From contig VFIW01000066.1 of assembly GCA_006386115.1 (NCBI GenBank), positions 208,610 to 272,609 of the forward strand: a stretch of 64,000 nucleotides of DNA, read 5' to 3'. The position numbers were made by a program, and so were the translations under genes. Position 1 is the first letter of the stretch. Every line of letters begins with the position of its first letter. A model generated the notes under the pieces. It saw nothing but the letters and a program-made list of their open reading frames with translations. It made no database searches and was not told the DNA's origin. Source of the DNA: Globisporangium splendens. Lineage: Eukaryota; Oomycota; Peronosporomycetes; Pythiales; Pythiaceae. Below are positions 1-10,074 of this stretch, piece after piece.

Positions 1-158
1 GATGCACCTGCATGACGGCTGAATGGGAACGAAAAGTTCTTTGCGTTAGCCCAGGTCGACGAACAGCTCCATTGTCCAACTTGCCTGGCTCTACAAAGTT
101 CGACACTCTGGCACGGTCTTCAAGAAACAAGAGCCTCGCTGGCACTAACTGAAGCAAG

Positions 159-561
159 ATGCCAAGCCTTGAGGTCACTCGTATCAATACGCTTGTCCAC
201 TTGATCCAAGAACGAAGCGAAGACCCCGACTTGAGATGCTGCTACCCGAGTAAATTCTGCAACAGCCCACGAGTCATGAAGCGCAACGGTGAGTTGTATC
301 ACTTTTGTGTGGCTCACCGTAAGAGGGCCAACGAAAACCAGAGACGCCAAGACGAGAGACGCAAACAGCAGAACCTGGCGCAAAAACGGCAAATGGAAGC
401 ATCAACTCCAAATCACATACGGTCAAGACAAGTTCGCCTGTGTGATCTCGTCCCTCGGTCTCGACGAAGCCGATGCACGCGTCCTAGAAGGGTTCCTGTG
501 TGACATCGATATCGACTTTGACAACTCAACCGATCCGCTTTGCTTTGACATATCGGTATGA
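159..561 (+). pseudogene. CxYPSK-family copy 1, frameshifted
   Basis: This is the first of nine relatives of a small Cys/His family that I cannot name. From the ATG at 159 the frame reads a short N-terminus, then RCCYPSKFC, KRNGELYHFC and HRKRANENQR, the full C-x6-C-x15-C-x2-H signature. After about position 380 that frame loses resemblance to its relatives. The expected acidic C-terminal motif (LGLDEADARVLEGFLCDID) instead appears in another frame that ends with TGA at 559-561. One indel between roughly 380 and 450 explains this. It is either a real pseudogene or a sequencing error. The usual N-terminal QQYF block is also weak here. Confidence 0.65.
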
Positions 562-1458
562 TTCACGACAGATGATAATATATCTGTTATAGAATCTATC
601 GCTCGAGGATTCTCGTTCATAAAAAAAGATCACTCCAGATGCAGTGTACGCAAATTAACATTCGCACTGCAAAAGTGTTGTCGCTGGTTTGCTAGTATCT
701 AGTACTGTGCTCTCGTATTCGCTGATGATATGATATGCATTTAGTGACTGTGTTGTGAGCGCTAGATAGTAATGAGATTCTCTCATTGTTAACCTTACGA
801 TGCTCCAATCACATGATTCAAGTATCCCCTCGTCCATGCTCGTTGAAATCGGCGACACCGAAGTTTTGACCGAGAAGAGTCAGAAACCGTGTACTCGTTC
901 TCGATGCGGAGCGCTGCTTGCTTGCAGCAATGCCAAAGCGTACAACTGAGGTCACGATTGCGTGTAATCTCCACAGTATATCATTTGCACACACACATTC
1001 GTTCACATGTTTATCACACACATGATTCGAAGATCCCCAGTCCATGTCACCTTTTGATGGCGTTGGCATCGTTTGGTTCCAGAGTGGGAGGAGGCCGAGA
1101 AGAGTTCAGAGATCGTTTGCTCGTCCACATTGCCGAGTCCGGTGCGCACTGCATTGTCGGAGCACAGTTCGCCCCTGCGTCGCATGGTCAACGTGGCACC
1201 GATGCGCTTTCGCACTGTGCTACTGATTTAGACCGCGTCGTGCTCACAGGATTCCAAATATCCTGGAAGAGCCACGATGCACATAGACGGGGCGGACAGC
1301 CAAGTGGGCCAAATGTCGATTTGACCCACTCATTTCTGCTGTTTCCGTTATTTTGGGTGTATGAAAGGTTCAAATTGGGTGCTTTCACAGCCTCCGAAAC
1401 TGGATATCCTCCTGGAATTCTCTAGGATTCCAGTTCTGCCGACACACAGAAGAAGAAG

Positions 1459-2225
1459 GAGTTTGCTGTTATACGATGTCAGATTGATATCCTGTGATAT
1501 ATCAAGTCTGAAGATTGCACACTCCTCCCGAATGCACGAACAGCAGCTATGATCAGAAAACCCAGAAACTGGGATTTATGACCTTCTTACGACCGACCAA
1601 ACTGAGTTCTAGAGTCATTCGGTCGAACAACGAAGGAATGAACAAAATGCGCAAACAAGACACATCAACACACGCATAGCAAGAAGGTGAATTTTGTTCA
1701 TCCATTCAAGGGGTGTGTTCTACTTCCAAGGAAGGATGCATTCACGCTCAGTCAAGTGCCTCACACGAACACTTTAGAAGATAGATAACCTAAAATAATG
1801 CACAGTGAAATGACATATCCACGAAAGCGTAGTTTGACAAGCATGACAGGCTACTGGTTAGAGTGTGTCATCTTGCTTCGCGTTGTTGAGTGTCCACGAG
1901 ATGCTCTTCATATAATACTGAGCCATTTGACGACGAAGGCTTGCGTTCATCTGCGTTCTAGGGAGCCATTGTGATGCCAGATGAGACATCAGCCAAGTGG
2001 GTCAAACACGGGTACAAACCATTCTATTTGCCCCACTTGACTGTCTGTTATTCCCGTTATTTTGGGGTGTGCGGAACGTTCAGATCGGGGTGCGGGTCTA
2101 ATCTCAGACAGGGTCCTGGAATTCTCGAAATGAGATCACAAAGGACATACATACACAAGTACGCCACTTCGTCAGACTTGATACATCATAGGATATCAAT
2201 CTGACATCATGTAACAGCGAAATCT
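1459..2225. mobile_element. Putative non-autonomous TIR element (MITE-like)
   Basis: Positions 1475-1511 and 2172-2208 are inverted copies of each other, 37 bp with two mismatches by eye. The similarity extends outward, with small gaps, to about 1459 and 2225. The internal ~660 bp has no transposase-like reading frame. Long terminal inverted repeats around a short non-coding core fit a non-autonomous DNA transposon or foldback element. I could not define a target-site duplication, so the boundaries are approximate. Confidence 0.45.
1758..2069. repeat. 312-bp direct repeat, copy A
   Basis: This block matches 3841-4152 almost base for base; one mismatch was noticed (CTTCGCG versus CTTCGTG). 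Copy A lies upstream of family copy 2 and copy B directly downstream of family copy 3. The block carries no supported gene. Confidence 0.9.
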
Positions 2226-2293
2226 CTTCTTATGCTTTCCGTTGCAGATCCAAACGCGGACACCGCACCTAAAGCCAAGCTTTGCATCCTCAC

Positions 2294-2305
2294 AACTCAA
2301 TTTGC
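2294..2305 (+). promoter_or_regulatory. AACTCAATTTGC upstream motif of copy 2
   Basis: The 12-mer AACTCAATTTGC lies about 73 nt before the ATG of copy 2. It recurs exactly at 6462-6473, about 78 nt before the ATG of copy 5. Its position and CTCAATTTGC core resemble the oomycete initiator plus flanking element. The transcription start is inferred, not seen. Confidence 0.45.
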
Positions 2306-2366
2306 ACTTTGAACACCAAAGCAACACAACCTAACAGGTCCAGCCAACGACCCACCAAACCCAAAC

Positions 2367-2810
2367 ATGAACCCTTACGTCTACCAATACCCTAGCACCC
2401 CCCAAGCCACTCAACAGTACTTCAGCATCGCGCATGAAATCCAAACGAAAAGCACCAACCCACAGGCGACGTGCTGCTACCCAAGTAAGCCGTGCATGAA
2501 CCCGCGCGTCGTCAAGCGTGACGGGAACCTGCATCGCTTCTGTCAATTCCATCGCGCCAAGGCAAACAAGAACCAGCGCGCGCTCCAGCGGCGACGACTG
2601 GTGGATCAGATGGTGGAACAGCTTCCCATCGACGAGTACATGCAGCAGCTGAACGAGCAGTACGAGTTGCTGATTCAGCAGGAGCAAGGTTATGAAGATC
2701 AGCTGCCGCCGTCGGATTTGCTGGTGCGACTCGATCTGGACGAAGACGATCTCCGCGTGTTGGCCGCTGTGCTGTCGGTAGATGAGGGTGACGAAGAGGT
2801 CACGCTGTGA
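2367..2810 (+). CDS. CxYPSK-family protein, copy 2 (intact)
   Basis: An intronless 147-residue protein that I cannot assign to a named family. In order it has: an N-terminal QQYFSIAHEIQ block (about 16-26); the Cys/His signature with Cys36, Cys43, Cys59 and His62 (CCYPSKPC, KRDGNLHRFC, FHRAKANKNQR); a basic stretch; a Gln/Glu-rich, probably helical middle with PIDEYMQQL; and the acidic motif LDLDEDDLRVLAAVLSVD (about 116-133). The Cys/His spacing suggests one zinc-binding unit. The basic segment beside an acidic tail would suit a nuclear protein, but that is inference. The ATG is chosen because copies 3 and 6 start at the equivalent place. Confidence 0.75.
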   Translation: MNPYVYQYPSTPQATQQYFSIAHEIQTKSTNPQATCCYPSKPCMNPRVVKRDGNLHRFCQFHRAKANKNQRALQRRRLVDQMVEQLPIDEYMQQLNEQYELLIQQEQGYEDQLPPSDLLVRLDLDEDDLRVLAAVLSVDEGDEEVTL

Positions 2811-3327
2811 AAATATAAACGAGAAGTTTGCCACGTATATCGCGAGAAAGCTACTCCCAATAAATGAACCGGACTGTATCAAAATAATGAAAAATGGATG
2901 CATGTGCACCATTCGATTCTTTTGAAACAAACAGAGGTTTCTGCTTTGTGATTAACATAGGAGATCGTTTCATCTACACGAGTAATCGTCCGCCTAGGAG
3001 TGATGAGCTGATCAGTCATCTGTGGTGAATCAGTGAATTAACGTGGAAACATAGTCAACTTTTTCTTGCTATCACGAGTTTCTGAGGAGATTCAGCTCAC
3101 TCTGTCTCCCTTTAAGTAATTTCGTAGTTCTTCTCGCTAGCATGACGATGTGATATGTCTCTACGAATGCAATTACCTTTGCGTGACGTGCGTTTTGAGC
3201 GTGACTCATCGTGAGGGCGGACCAAAGCACAACGCGTCACACGAACTCAGTATTTTAATTGACCTTCCAATACTCAAACCTACCTCACACACAGGTCCCC
3301 AGTCCAACAACGACTACTACCATAACT
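2811..3327. other. Spacer between copies 2 and 3
   Basis: About 520 bp holding the 3' flank of copy 2 and the upstream region of copy 3. No other gene or repeat was recognised. Confidence 0.5.
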
Positions 3328-3756
3328 ATGAACAGCTCTTCCTGCATCCACCAACGACCAACGGTCCAGGCTGACCAACAGTACTTTGAGGCCGCGCACA
3401 CGATCCAAGAAAAAAGCACCAACCCTCGAGCACGATGCTGCTACCCGAGCAAGCGGTGCGAGAACCCGCGCGCATTGAAACGCAACGACCAGCTCCACCG
3501 CTTCTGCGAGTTCCACCGCGTCAAGGCCAACTCGAACCAGCGCAACCTGGAGAGTCGTCGCGAAGTGACCGAGATGGTGGAGCTGCTCCCGATTGACGAA
3601 TACATGCAGCAGCTGAGCGGGCAGTATGATCTGTTCGTGAAGGAGGAGCAGCAGTGCGAAGAGCTATCGCCTTCTGACCTGCTGATGCGTCTCCATCTGG
3701 ACGAAGACGATCTGCGCGTCCTCGCTGCGGTTCTCTGTGTAGACAAAGAGGTCTGA
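3328..3756 (+). CDS. CxYPSK-family protein, copy 3 (intact)
   Basis: A 142-residue intronless relative of copy 2. The frame is open further upstream but without an ATG; the ATG at 3328 aligns with the start of copy 2. It has the DQQYFEAAHTIQ block, then RCCYPSKRC, KRNDQLHRFC and FHRVKANSNQR, then the same PIDEYMQQL helix. It ends with LHLDEDDLRVLAAVLCVD. It is the closest relative of copy 2 in the window. The 312-bp repeat copy B begins about 85 bp after its stop, so copy 2, copy 3 and the repeat probably arose by local duplication. The function is unknown. Confidence 0.75.
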   Translation: MNSSSCIHQRPTVQADQQYFEAAHTIQEKSTNPRARCCYPSKRCENPRALKRNDQLHRFCEFHRVKANSNQRNLESRREVTEMVELLPIDEYMQQLSGQYDLFVKEEQQCEELSPSDLLMRLHLDEDDLRVLAAVLCVDKEV

Positions 3757-3840
3757 TTGTGAGAAAAGCTACCTCCATGCAATTGTACCATATTAGACGA
3801 CAATTAGAGATGTATGTACACTTCCAGTTGCACAACACCA

Positions 3841-4152
3841 GCCTCACACGAACACTTTAGAAGATAGATAACCTAAAATAATGCACAGTGAAATGACATA
3901 TCCACGAAAGCGTAGTTTGACAAGCATGACAGGCTACTGGTTAGAGTGTGTCATCTTGCTTCGTGTTGTTGAGTGTCCACGAGATGCTCTTCATATAATA
4001 CTGAGCCATTTGACGACGAAGGCTTGCGTTCATCTGCGTTCTAGGGAGCCATTGTGATGCCAGATGAGACATCAGCCAAGTGGGTCAAACACGGGTACAA
4101 ACCATTCTATTTGCCCCACTTGACTGTCTGTTATTCCCGTTATTTTGGGGTG
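3841..4152. repeat. 312-bp direct repeat, copy B
   Basis: Near-identical partner of 1758-2069 at an offset of 2083 bp. It separates copy 3 from the degenerate copy 4. Confidence 0.9.
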
Positions 4153-4506
4153 CGAGTCAAGTTCCGAATCATTATCATGCAGAAAACCATCCATTTGAAC
4201 GACCTTTGGTGCTCTCACAAGCAGGACAGGGCACCGCGCGACCTCGATTCTCTGCTAAATCTGCGGCACCAACAATTCGGCATTGCCTCGCTAAGTAGCA
4301 CTTTTTCGGACCACTGTGGGATCGTTTTACGCATCAGATGATTCATTGCCACGCAGTACACAGCAGCAATGTCACAAGATAAGAAGGTGTGTGCACAATT
4401 CGATCGCTCCGAGCTACACTTTTGTTCCGAGTGGCTTCATTTTTTCTACAGCTGCGCCAATACCTCCTGACACACAATGACCTGAAAGACTTCAACCGTT
4501 CGTCAA

Positions 4507-4773
4507 GTGCAGTGCCGCAGTAAAGGGAGCACTTGCGGGTATCCGAGCAAACACTGTCAAGGTCCACGTGCTCGAAAGCGCAATGGCGAACTGCACCGGT
4601 TCAGCGAGTGCTTACTACAACAGCATCAAGATAAAGACACACTTGAGTTCCAGTCTGATTACTACTTTGAGAAATCGGAAGTCGAGTATTTTAGTGAAGA
4701 GGATCTGTGGGTACTCGAGGCGCTACTTTTCAAGGAAGAGGACAACAATAGCGACAACATGTTTGAACAGTGA
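4507..4773 (+). pseudogene. CxYPSK-family copy 4, truncated relic
   Basis: The frame reads TCGYPSKHC and KRNGELHRFSEC, then an acidic end with SEEDLWVLEALL, so it is clearly a family member. It has no usable ATG: the open stretch begins at a GTG, and stops lie upstream in the same frame. The third Cys and following His are misplaced (FSECLLQQH instead of FCxxH), the basic segment is gone and the middle is shortened. It is best read as a decayed copy. A rare upstream exon cannot be excluded. Confidence 0.6.
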
Positions 4774-6539
4774 TCGCATTGGTAGCGTGGATCTCAGTCG
4801 CAGTAACTCAGCTTGCTGATTTGTATCGATAGCTGGAAACCATCGAGTACGGATAAAGCGAACAACGCGATGTCGTATTTATACAAAGTATGGGGCACAC
4901 TTGTGTTATTTCGCTTAAACTCTCTCAAATGAAGTACGGTCCTGCATTGTCATTTGCACGATCTACTTGGTGCTTGAAGAGTAGCCATGTGAAGACTCAG
5001 CTCTGATACTCAGATCACAGAAGCTACTATCTATTCGTCTGCGATCCGTGCTGTATTGACAAACCTAAACGAACATACAAAAAGCATGTCTCCACTCTAA
5101 GCATTCTTCTCGTCTCGTCAATTATGCAGCAAGGACTTTCTTTTAATCACACAAGCGTGGTTACTTGGACCCATTTCGTTACGATGATGGAGTAGATTGG
5201 ACAATCGATGCCAAAAGGAACCTGGAGGTTTAGATGATGCACCAATAGGGCGTGAAATGCATTGCGATGTGGCAAATCGACTCCAGAGCACTCGTGCTTT
5301 CGATGGTTCAGAATATTGTACCTGTTTTGTCATTTACCATTTCAATCAGTCATTTCAAAAAAATCCAGCGCAGAAAACCAGACCCATCTCCAGGAGTCGC
5401 TGATTTGGGCTCAGCGGTTCAGTAGTTTGGGTTCCTGGATTCTCATAATTTCGCTCATTCTCTGCTGCACAACTGGCTCCAGACTGGATGTGCTTATTTC
5501 TAAATTTGCTCTGATTGCGAGAAGCAGTCGTCCGTCAAGTGCAGTAAACGTGGCTGCTGCACATGCAGCGCTGACAGCCACGGGTTGATTACCGCAGAAA
5601 AAAAAAGGGCAAACGTAGGCGACAATCGGCGAGCTGCACCATCATTCTACAACCACCACCGATTCACTCGCAGTTTAGCGGTTGCTCTCATCGTTGAACT
5701 GGTTTTGGCCGCACGTCCCAAGCCCAGTCGATCGGCATTCAGATTAACGAGACAGCTCACCAGAGGACTAATCCACAGTTGAGAGGATCAGTCCTTTATT
5801 CATCTGCATGCAACGCCGAACCTTGCACGCACTTTGCGGGAGGCAGATAGCCTAAAACTTTGGCTGGGCTTCTTTTCTGCCAGAATGGTACAGTCCGACA
5901 ACGCCAGACCTTCAGTCTGGTGGCTGAAACCTACAACAGCAAGCATGTGCTGTCGAATCGCTCTATCTGGTGTAAGTTTACCACTTCCTCCACGTCACAT
6001 GGGGTACCTCATATATCCACTTTCTCTGCGAGAGTGAATGCGGGTGGGTCAATTTGGTCCTGATTTGGGGCCGAGAATATCAAGATATGTATCCCTTTTC
6101 TGGATCACAGCGCAAGCATTCAAAAACCTCTGTCACATCAAACTCCAAAAGGGTTTTCATGACACAGTCGATCCTAAACAAGAATATCCCCATTTGTACC
6201 TAAAAGGGTCGAATCGGCAAATATACCCAAAATTGCAGATGTTGCACCCAGTATGTCGAATTTTGGATCAGAAACATGTGGGACAGAAGTGATTACCAAG
6301 TTCAACCCACGCGGCGTTTCGTCCGCATTTTATGCAGCTTGCTGAACAGGAGCATGTGGATACATACCTTTTTAAAACCATGACGACGGTGTGTGCGTAG
6401 GACACGATGCATACAAGATGTCGTAATCCTCCCCCAACGAGAACGTTTCAAACGCGCTCATAACTCAATTTGCTGCTTCGTGTCCACATCGTCGCGGCAT
6501 TTCCCTCCAGCATCTGCATCTGACGGGATCCAAGCCACC
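4774..6539. other. Gene-poor spacer between copies 4 and 5
   Basis: About 1.8 kb with only short, non-conserved open frames. The AACTCAATTTGC motif of copy 5 lies at 6462-6473. I recognise no gene and no clear repeat boundaries. Confidence 0.5.
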
Positions 6540-6923
6540 ATGAATAACAACTTCCACACGCTTCAGTTGTCGCGTATGCAGTCGATCCAGCAGTATTTCG
6601 GCACTGCATGCGTCATCCAAGCGAGTCCAGGAGAGTCACAACGTGCCAGCTTGACCGCAAACGCATCGAAAGATCGCCAACAAACACAAACGGACCTGAT
6701 GCTCATTAAACAGGCACAGAAGCTTCAACTTGAGGCGAAGACTTGCGGCTCTAGCCAGCAGTACTCGCTACTGCGACAGGAATCCCAGCAGCAGTCCCCG
6801 AACCATGAGTCGCTCTCACAAGTACAGCCAACAGAGTGCTTGCCACGACTCGGTCTGAGCGACGACGACCTTCGAGTGCTCGCAGCAATACTCTGTGTCG
6901 AGGACCGAGACGACCCGATGTGA
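6540..6923 (+). CDS. CxYPSK-family paralogue, copy 5, lacking the Cys/His block
   Basis: A 127-residue protein that keeps both ends of the family but not the middle. It begins MNNNFHTLQLSRMQSIQQYFG and continues with a CVIQ helix like the other copies. It then has a Gln/Ser-rich stretch where the C-x6-C-x15-C-x2-H signature should be. It ends with LGLSDDDLRVLAAILCVED, an almost perfect match to the acidic C-terminal motif. The ATG at 6540 matches the start used by copies 2, 3 and 6. The open frame argues that it may still be expressed, perhaps as a competitor lacking the putative zinc-binding unit. That role is speculation. Confidence 0.6.
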   Translation: MNNNFHTLQLSRMQSIQQYFGTACVIQASPGESQRASLTANASKDRQQTQTDLMLIKQAQKLQLEAKTCGSSQQYSLLRQESQQQSPNHESLSQVQPTECLPRLGLSDDDLRVLAAILCVEDRDDPM

Positions 6924-8148
6924 ACGCGCCAAGAACAAAAATGGAGATAAACGACCCCCGATCGCACGAACATATAAAGGCACGTGCTGTTACGACTTCC
7001 ATGCCGATATTTAAATCCACCAAAAATGGTTTCTTTTTCGCTAATTTCCTGTGAAAATGAGTTTTGAATATGCGCGCAATTGCAAAAAGATAAGAGTGAG
7101 ATGCACAAATGGGGGCTCGCTTCTGGAGAGAACTGGTGCACTCCGAGAGCACTAAAGCATGCGCACATTTTTGCCATGCATCCCTGCATTTCTCGCACGC
7201 GTGCGATGCAGGCGAGAGAATGTCCGCGTGAGTTACTGCTCGTCGTGCATCTTCAGATCCGACAATTGGAGCTACCGTTTTTGAACACAATTGCTCTACC
7301 ACTTGGACAGAGAGCATCAAATGCTGAGTGCCAATATCTAATAACCTCTAAAAGAGATCAACGGTTTGCCATCGATTTGAAAGAGGTATAATTTCCGTCT
7401 GAGTCAAATTGCTGCTACCTCTCATTTATTATATTGTGATGTACTTTTTGTCTACTTTTTCATTTTGTCAAATCAGGAGTTTTGCTGCAATGCATGATCA
7501 CTTGCTTTGGTCCTGGTGTCATCTTGATTCAAGACCTCCTACTGAACAACGGGAAACTAAGTGGAAAAGATCCATTTCGCTAGATATAAGAGAGCGCTAA
7601 TGTGTGACCTACTTGTTTTCACAGAGAAAAAATAGACACCTAGACTTGGTGTTTGTATGAGCATATTGGATGCAGGCAAATCAAGTGGAAACGTCCAACA
7701 GGATATCAGCTGCGTCAGTTTGCAGCAAGTAGTACCCAAGAGTAAAAGCACCAGCGATCTGCTTTGCCCATAATGGCTTAGGTACAAAACTTGTGGCGTG
7801 TGTTACATGCCGCATTTCTGTATCCATCAGACGCGTACAGTATCCTCAAAATATCGACGTTGTTGCAGCTAGATCAACCCATGTGACAGCGAACATCGGA
7901 CATACACCCATGCAGCGCGCCAATGGCATACCTGCTTTAAGACTCTCTATGTGTGTCAGACAAGCAGGTAGCCCGCATTTCGGAAGCAAAGAGGCTTTGC
8001 TTTTGCTAGAGCGTTGCGTGCAATGAAGCATGTGTACCCAAAGATGGTCGACGTCTCTCCAACTCCAAGTGCAACACGTGACACTGCAACAGCCGTCAAC
8101 ATTACTAATCTTGCCTCAAACCACCCACACAAGCACCTAACCATCAGA
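6924..8148. other. Spacer between copies 5 and 6
   Basis: About 1.2 kb without a supported gene. A small perfect palindrome (TCGCACGCGTGCGA) lies near 7195-7210. Nothing else was recognised. Confidence 0.5.
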
Positions 8149-8553
8149 ATGAACTCGCTGAACACCAACCAAACTACAAGCACCGAAACAACCCGCGAGT
8201 ACTTTGCCATCATTGACAAACTCGAAGCCAGAAACAAAGATCCAAGATGCGGATATCCCAGCAAGCGATGCGAGAATCCACGCGCCGTGAAGCGCACAGG
8301 CGATCTCCACCGCTTCTGCGAGCACCACCGCCATCAAGCCAACCAGAATCAGCGGAAACGCGAGCGCCGTCGCCAGGAGCAGCAAATGCGCGAGCAGCTG
8401 CCGATGGAGGCGTATTTGCAGCAATTGGACGAGAAGTTGGGTATTCCTGCGCACGAGCCTCCGACCGAGCATCTATCCCAATTGGACCTAGATGACGAGG
8501 ATCTTCGCGTTTTGGCATCGATCTTGTCGATTGACGCCGATGACGAGAGTTGA
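8149..8553 (+). CDS. CxYPSK-family protein, copy 6 (intact)
   Basis: A 134-residue intronless family member. An open frame extends upstream to about 8014, but the ATG at 8149 aligns with the starts of copies 2 and 3. The protein has TREYFAIIDKLE at the N-terminus. The signature uses Cys34, Cys41, Cys57 and His60 (CGYPSKRC, KRTGDLHRFC, HHRHQANQNQR). A strongly basic RKRERRRQEQQ run follows, then MEAYLQQLDEKLG, and the motif LDLDDEDLRVLASILSID. All signature residues are present, so it looks functional. Confidence 0.75.
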   Translation: MNSLNTNQTTSTETTREYFAIIDKLEARNKDPRCGYPSKRCENPRAVKRTGDLHRFCEHHRHQANQNQRKRERRRQEQQMREQLPMEAYLQQLDEKLGIPAHEPPTEHLSQLDLDDEDLRVLASILSIDADDES

Positions 8554-9239
8554 GCAGCGATGCATGGCTAGCTTCTTGTAGCCTGCTGCGTAGCAACCAC
8601 CTCTTGCGAAGCTTGTAATGCTCCTATTCTACTTCGTCGCCGGCGAGTCTGTGACTTAGGTTGTCCAGTACGTGAAGGTCAGTCCTAGAGCTGCTGCCGA
8701 ATGGCTTGACATTTGTTGTGGGTACTGCTCGAAAGAGCTACTCACCGTAGACATGAAGGTACGTTGTTTTACTCGGCGCGTGTGAAGGTGAAGTGATTTT
8801 TACAAGTTATGCTGGTTGGAGACACAACGGTTGTTGAATTGTCTTCTTTTGTGTCGGGTTGTCGGGCGTGGATTTTGTGTCACACTGTAAAGCAAAACAC
8901 CGAGCTTTACTTCTGGGTTCAGCTCTTGTTTGCCACGCACTAGATGCCAGGGAGGAAACACCGCATCAAATACTTTGAAATAGCACGAGTGGACACAGTG
9001 GGCGAATGGGCACACCTCATAAATCTCACGTGTTAGCGACTCACTCTGGTCCGGATATTCCTCATTTCCATAGCATGCCCATGTTCGTTGACATGTTTAT
9101 GCAGTTATAGGCAGCGCTGGTGTGTGAGGCTGTCGTGGTCTTCACGCCAATCTCCTTCGCTTGGAGCGTTTCTGTTTGACTGCATTTGTCAACTTACCAC
9201 CACGCAGCCGCCACGTCAACTCCATAAGGACGGATAACC
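8554..9239. other. Spacer between copies 6 and 7
   Basis: About 690 bp with no gene, RNA or repeat that I can support. Confidence 0.5.
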
Positions 9240-9671
9240 ATGAACGCGTATATTATGCTCGCTCCATCTACACACGCCGCGCAGAACTACTTCAGCGTCA
9301 CCAAAGCAATTAAACAGCGAAGTGATGACCCAGACGAGAGATGCTGATGCCCAAGCAAGCGATGCGATAACCCACGAGTGATCAAGCGTTGCGGAGAGCT
9401 GCATCGCTTCTGTGAAGAGCGCCGATCACGAGCGAACCTCAATCAGCGCAAGCTGGAGGGACGACGACGACATGTGCAAATCCAGCAGGAGCAACAGTCT
9501 CTCGGTTCGTACATGGCGCAGCTAGACCAGCAGTACGGGATCTCAGACGCGTACGCTGCGCAATTCGACACACACCAGCAGCCGGCGGACCTGTTGCTCG
9601 ATCTCGACCTGGACGAAGACGATCTCCGGGTGCTGGCTGCAATCCTCTCTGTAGACAGCGCGATGGAGTAG
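9240..9671 (+). pseudogene. CxYPSK-family copy 7 with a nonsense codon
   Basis: From the ATG at 9240 the frame is family-like throughout: AAQNYFSVTKAIKQ at the N-terminus, CPSKRCDN and KRCGELHRFC in the signature, then SYMAQLDQQYG and LDLDEDDLRVLAAILSVD. A TGA at 9345-9347 interrupts it as codon 36, exactly inside the CxYPSK block, where copies 1-3 have TGC. The Tyr of the block is also changed to Cys, and the final signature His is Arg (CEERR). Several lesions in one motif suggest a real pseudogene rather than a single base-call error. An ATG inside the later part could still give a truncated protein. Confidence 0.65.
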
Positions 9672-9702
9672 CTCGTAAACTGTGCCTTGCTGCATCAAAA
9701 GC

Positions 9703-9808
9703 GTCGCGAGATCCAAAGGCAGATACTTGCTTCAAAAATCTCGTAAGATCCACAGGAAGATTCTTGCACAATACTAGTAAGTGTCACGAGGTCCAAAGGC
9801 AGATCACC
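9703..9808. repeat. Short imperfect tandem repeat after copy 7
   Basis: Three diverged units share a core like CGAGATCCAAAGGCAGAT (around 9708, 9751 and 9789), spaced about 40-45 bp. No coding content is apparent. It lies in the 400-bp spacer that separates the plus-strand copies from the minus-strand subtype. Confidence 0.5.
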
Positions 9809-10074
9809 AGTTGTGCTCCTCAAGTTCAGCATCAAGATAAAACCATCGACATTGAACTTTCATATGTCAGGAAAATACACACTTTTTGTTATATCATTTG
9901 GGTATTGAATCTCTAGTAGTTACTCTCAGGTACTTCTTCTCTGTGAGGACGTTTCTTTCGCTTTGCGTCTAGGCTAAACGATATGTGTAGTGCGAACCAG
10001 GAAAGGAGGCGACTACAGTGTTCTAAGACAGCCATAGCTGCGCGAGCATCCGTAAGCTTCCCAGCGCGACTCGC

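Larger units (their letters stand above)
562..2366. other. Intergenic, repeat-bearing spacer between copies 1 and 2
   Basis: I see no convincing gene in this 1.8 kb. It contains a terminal-inverted-repeat element (about 1459-2225) and the first copy of a 312-bp duplicated block (1758-2069). A stretch near 1290-1440 is a weak, diverged direct copy of 1990-2120: both contain a GTTATTTTGGG core and a CTGGAATTCTC core. These look like fragments of old mobile DNA. Confidence 0.6.

Noticed and set aside
7190..7215. Palindrome TCGCACGCGTGCGA as a possible terminator or structured RNA
   Set aside because: A short isolated palindrome in a eukaryotic spacer, with no conserved context.
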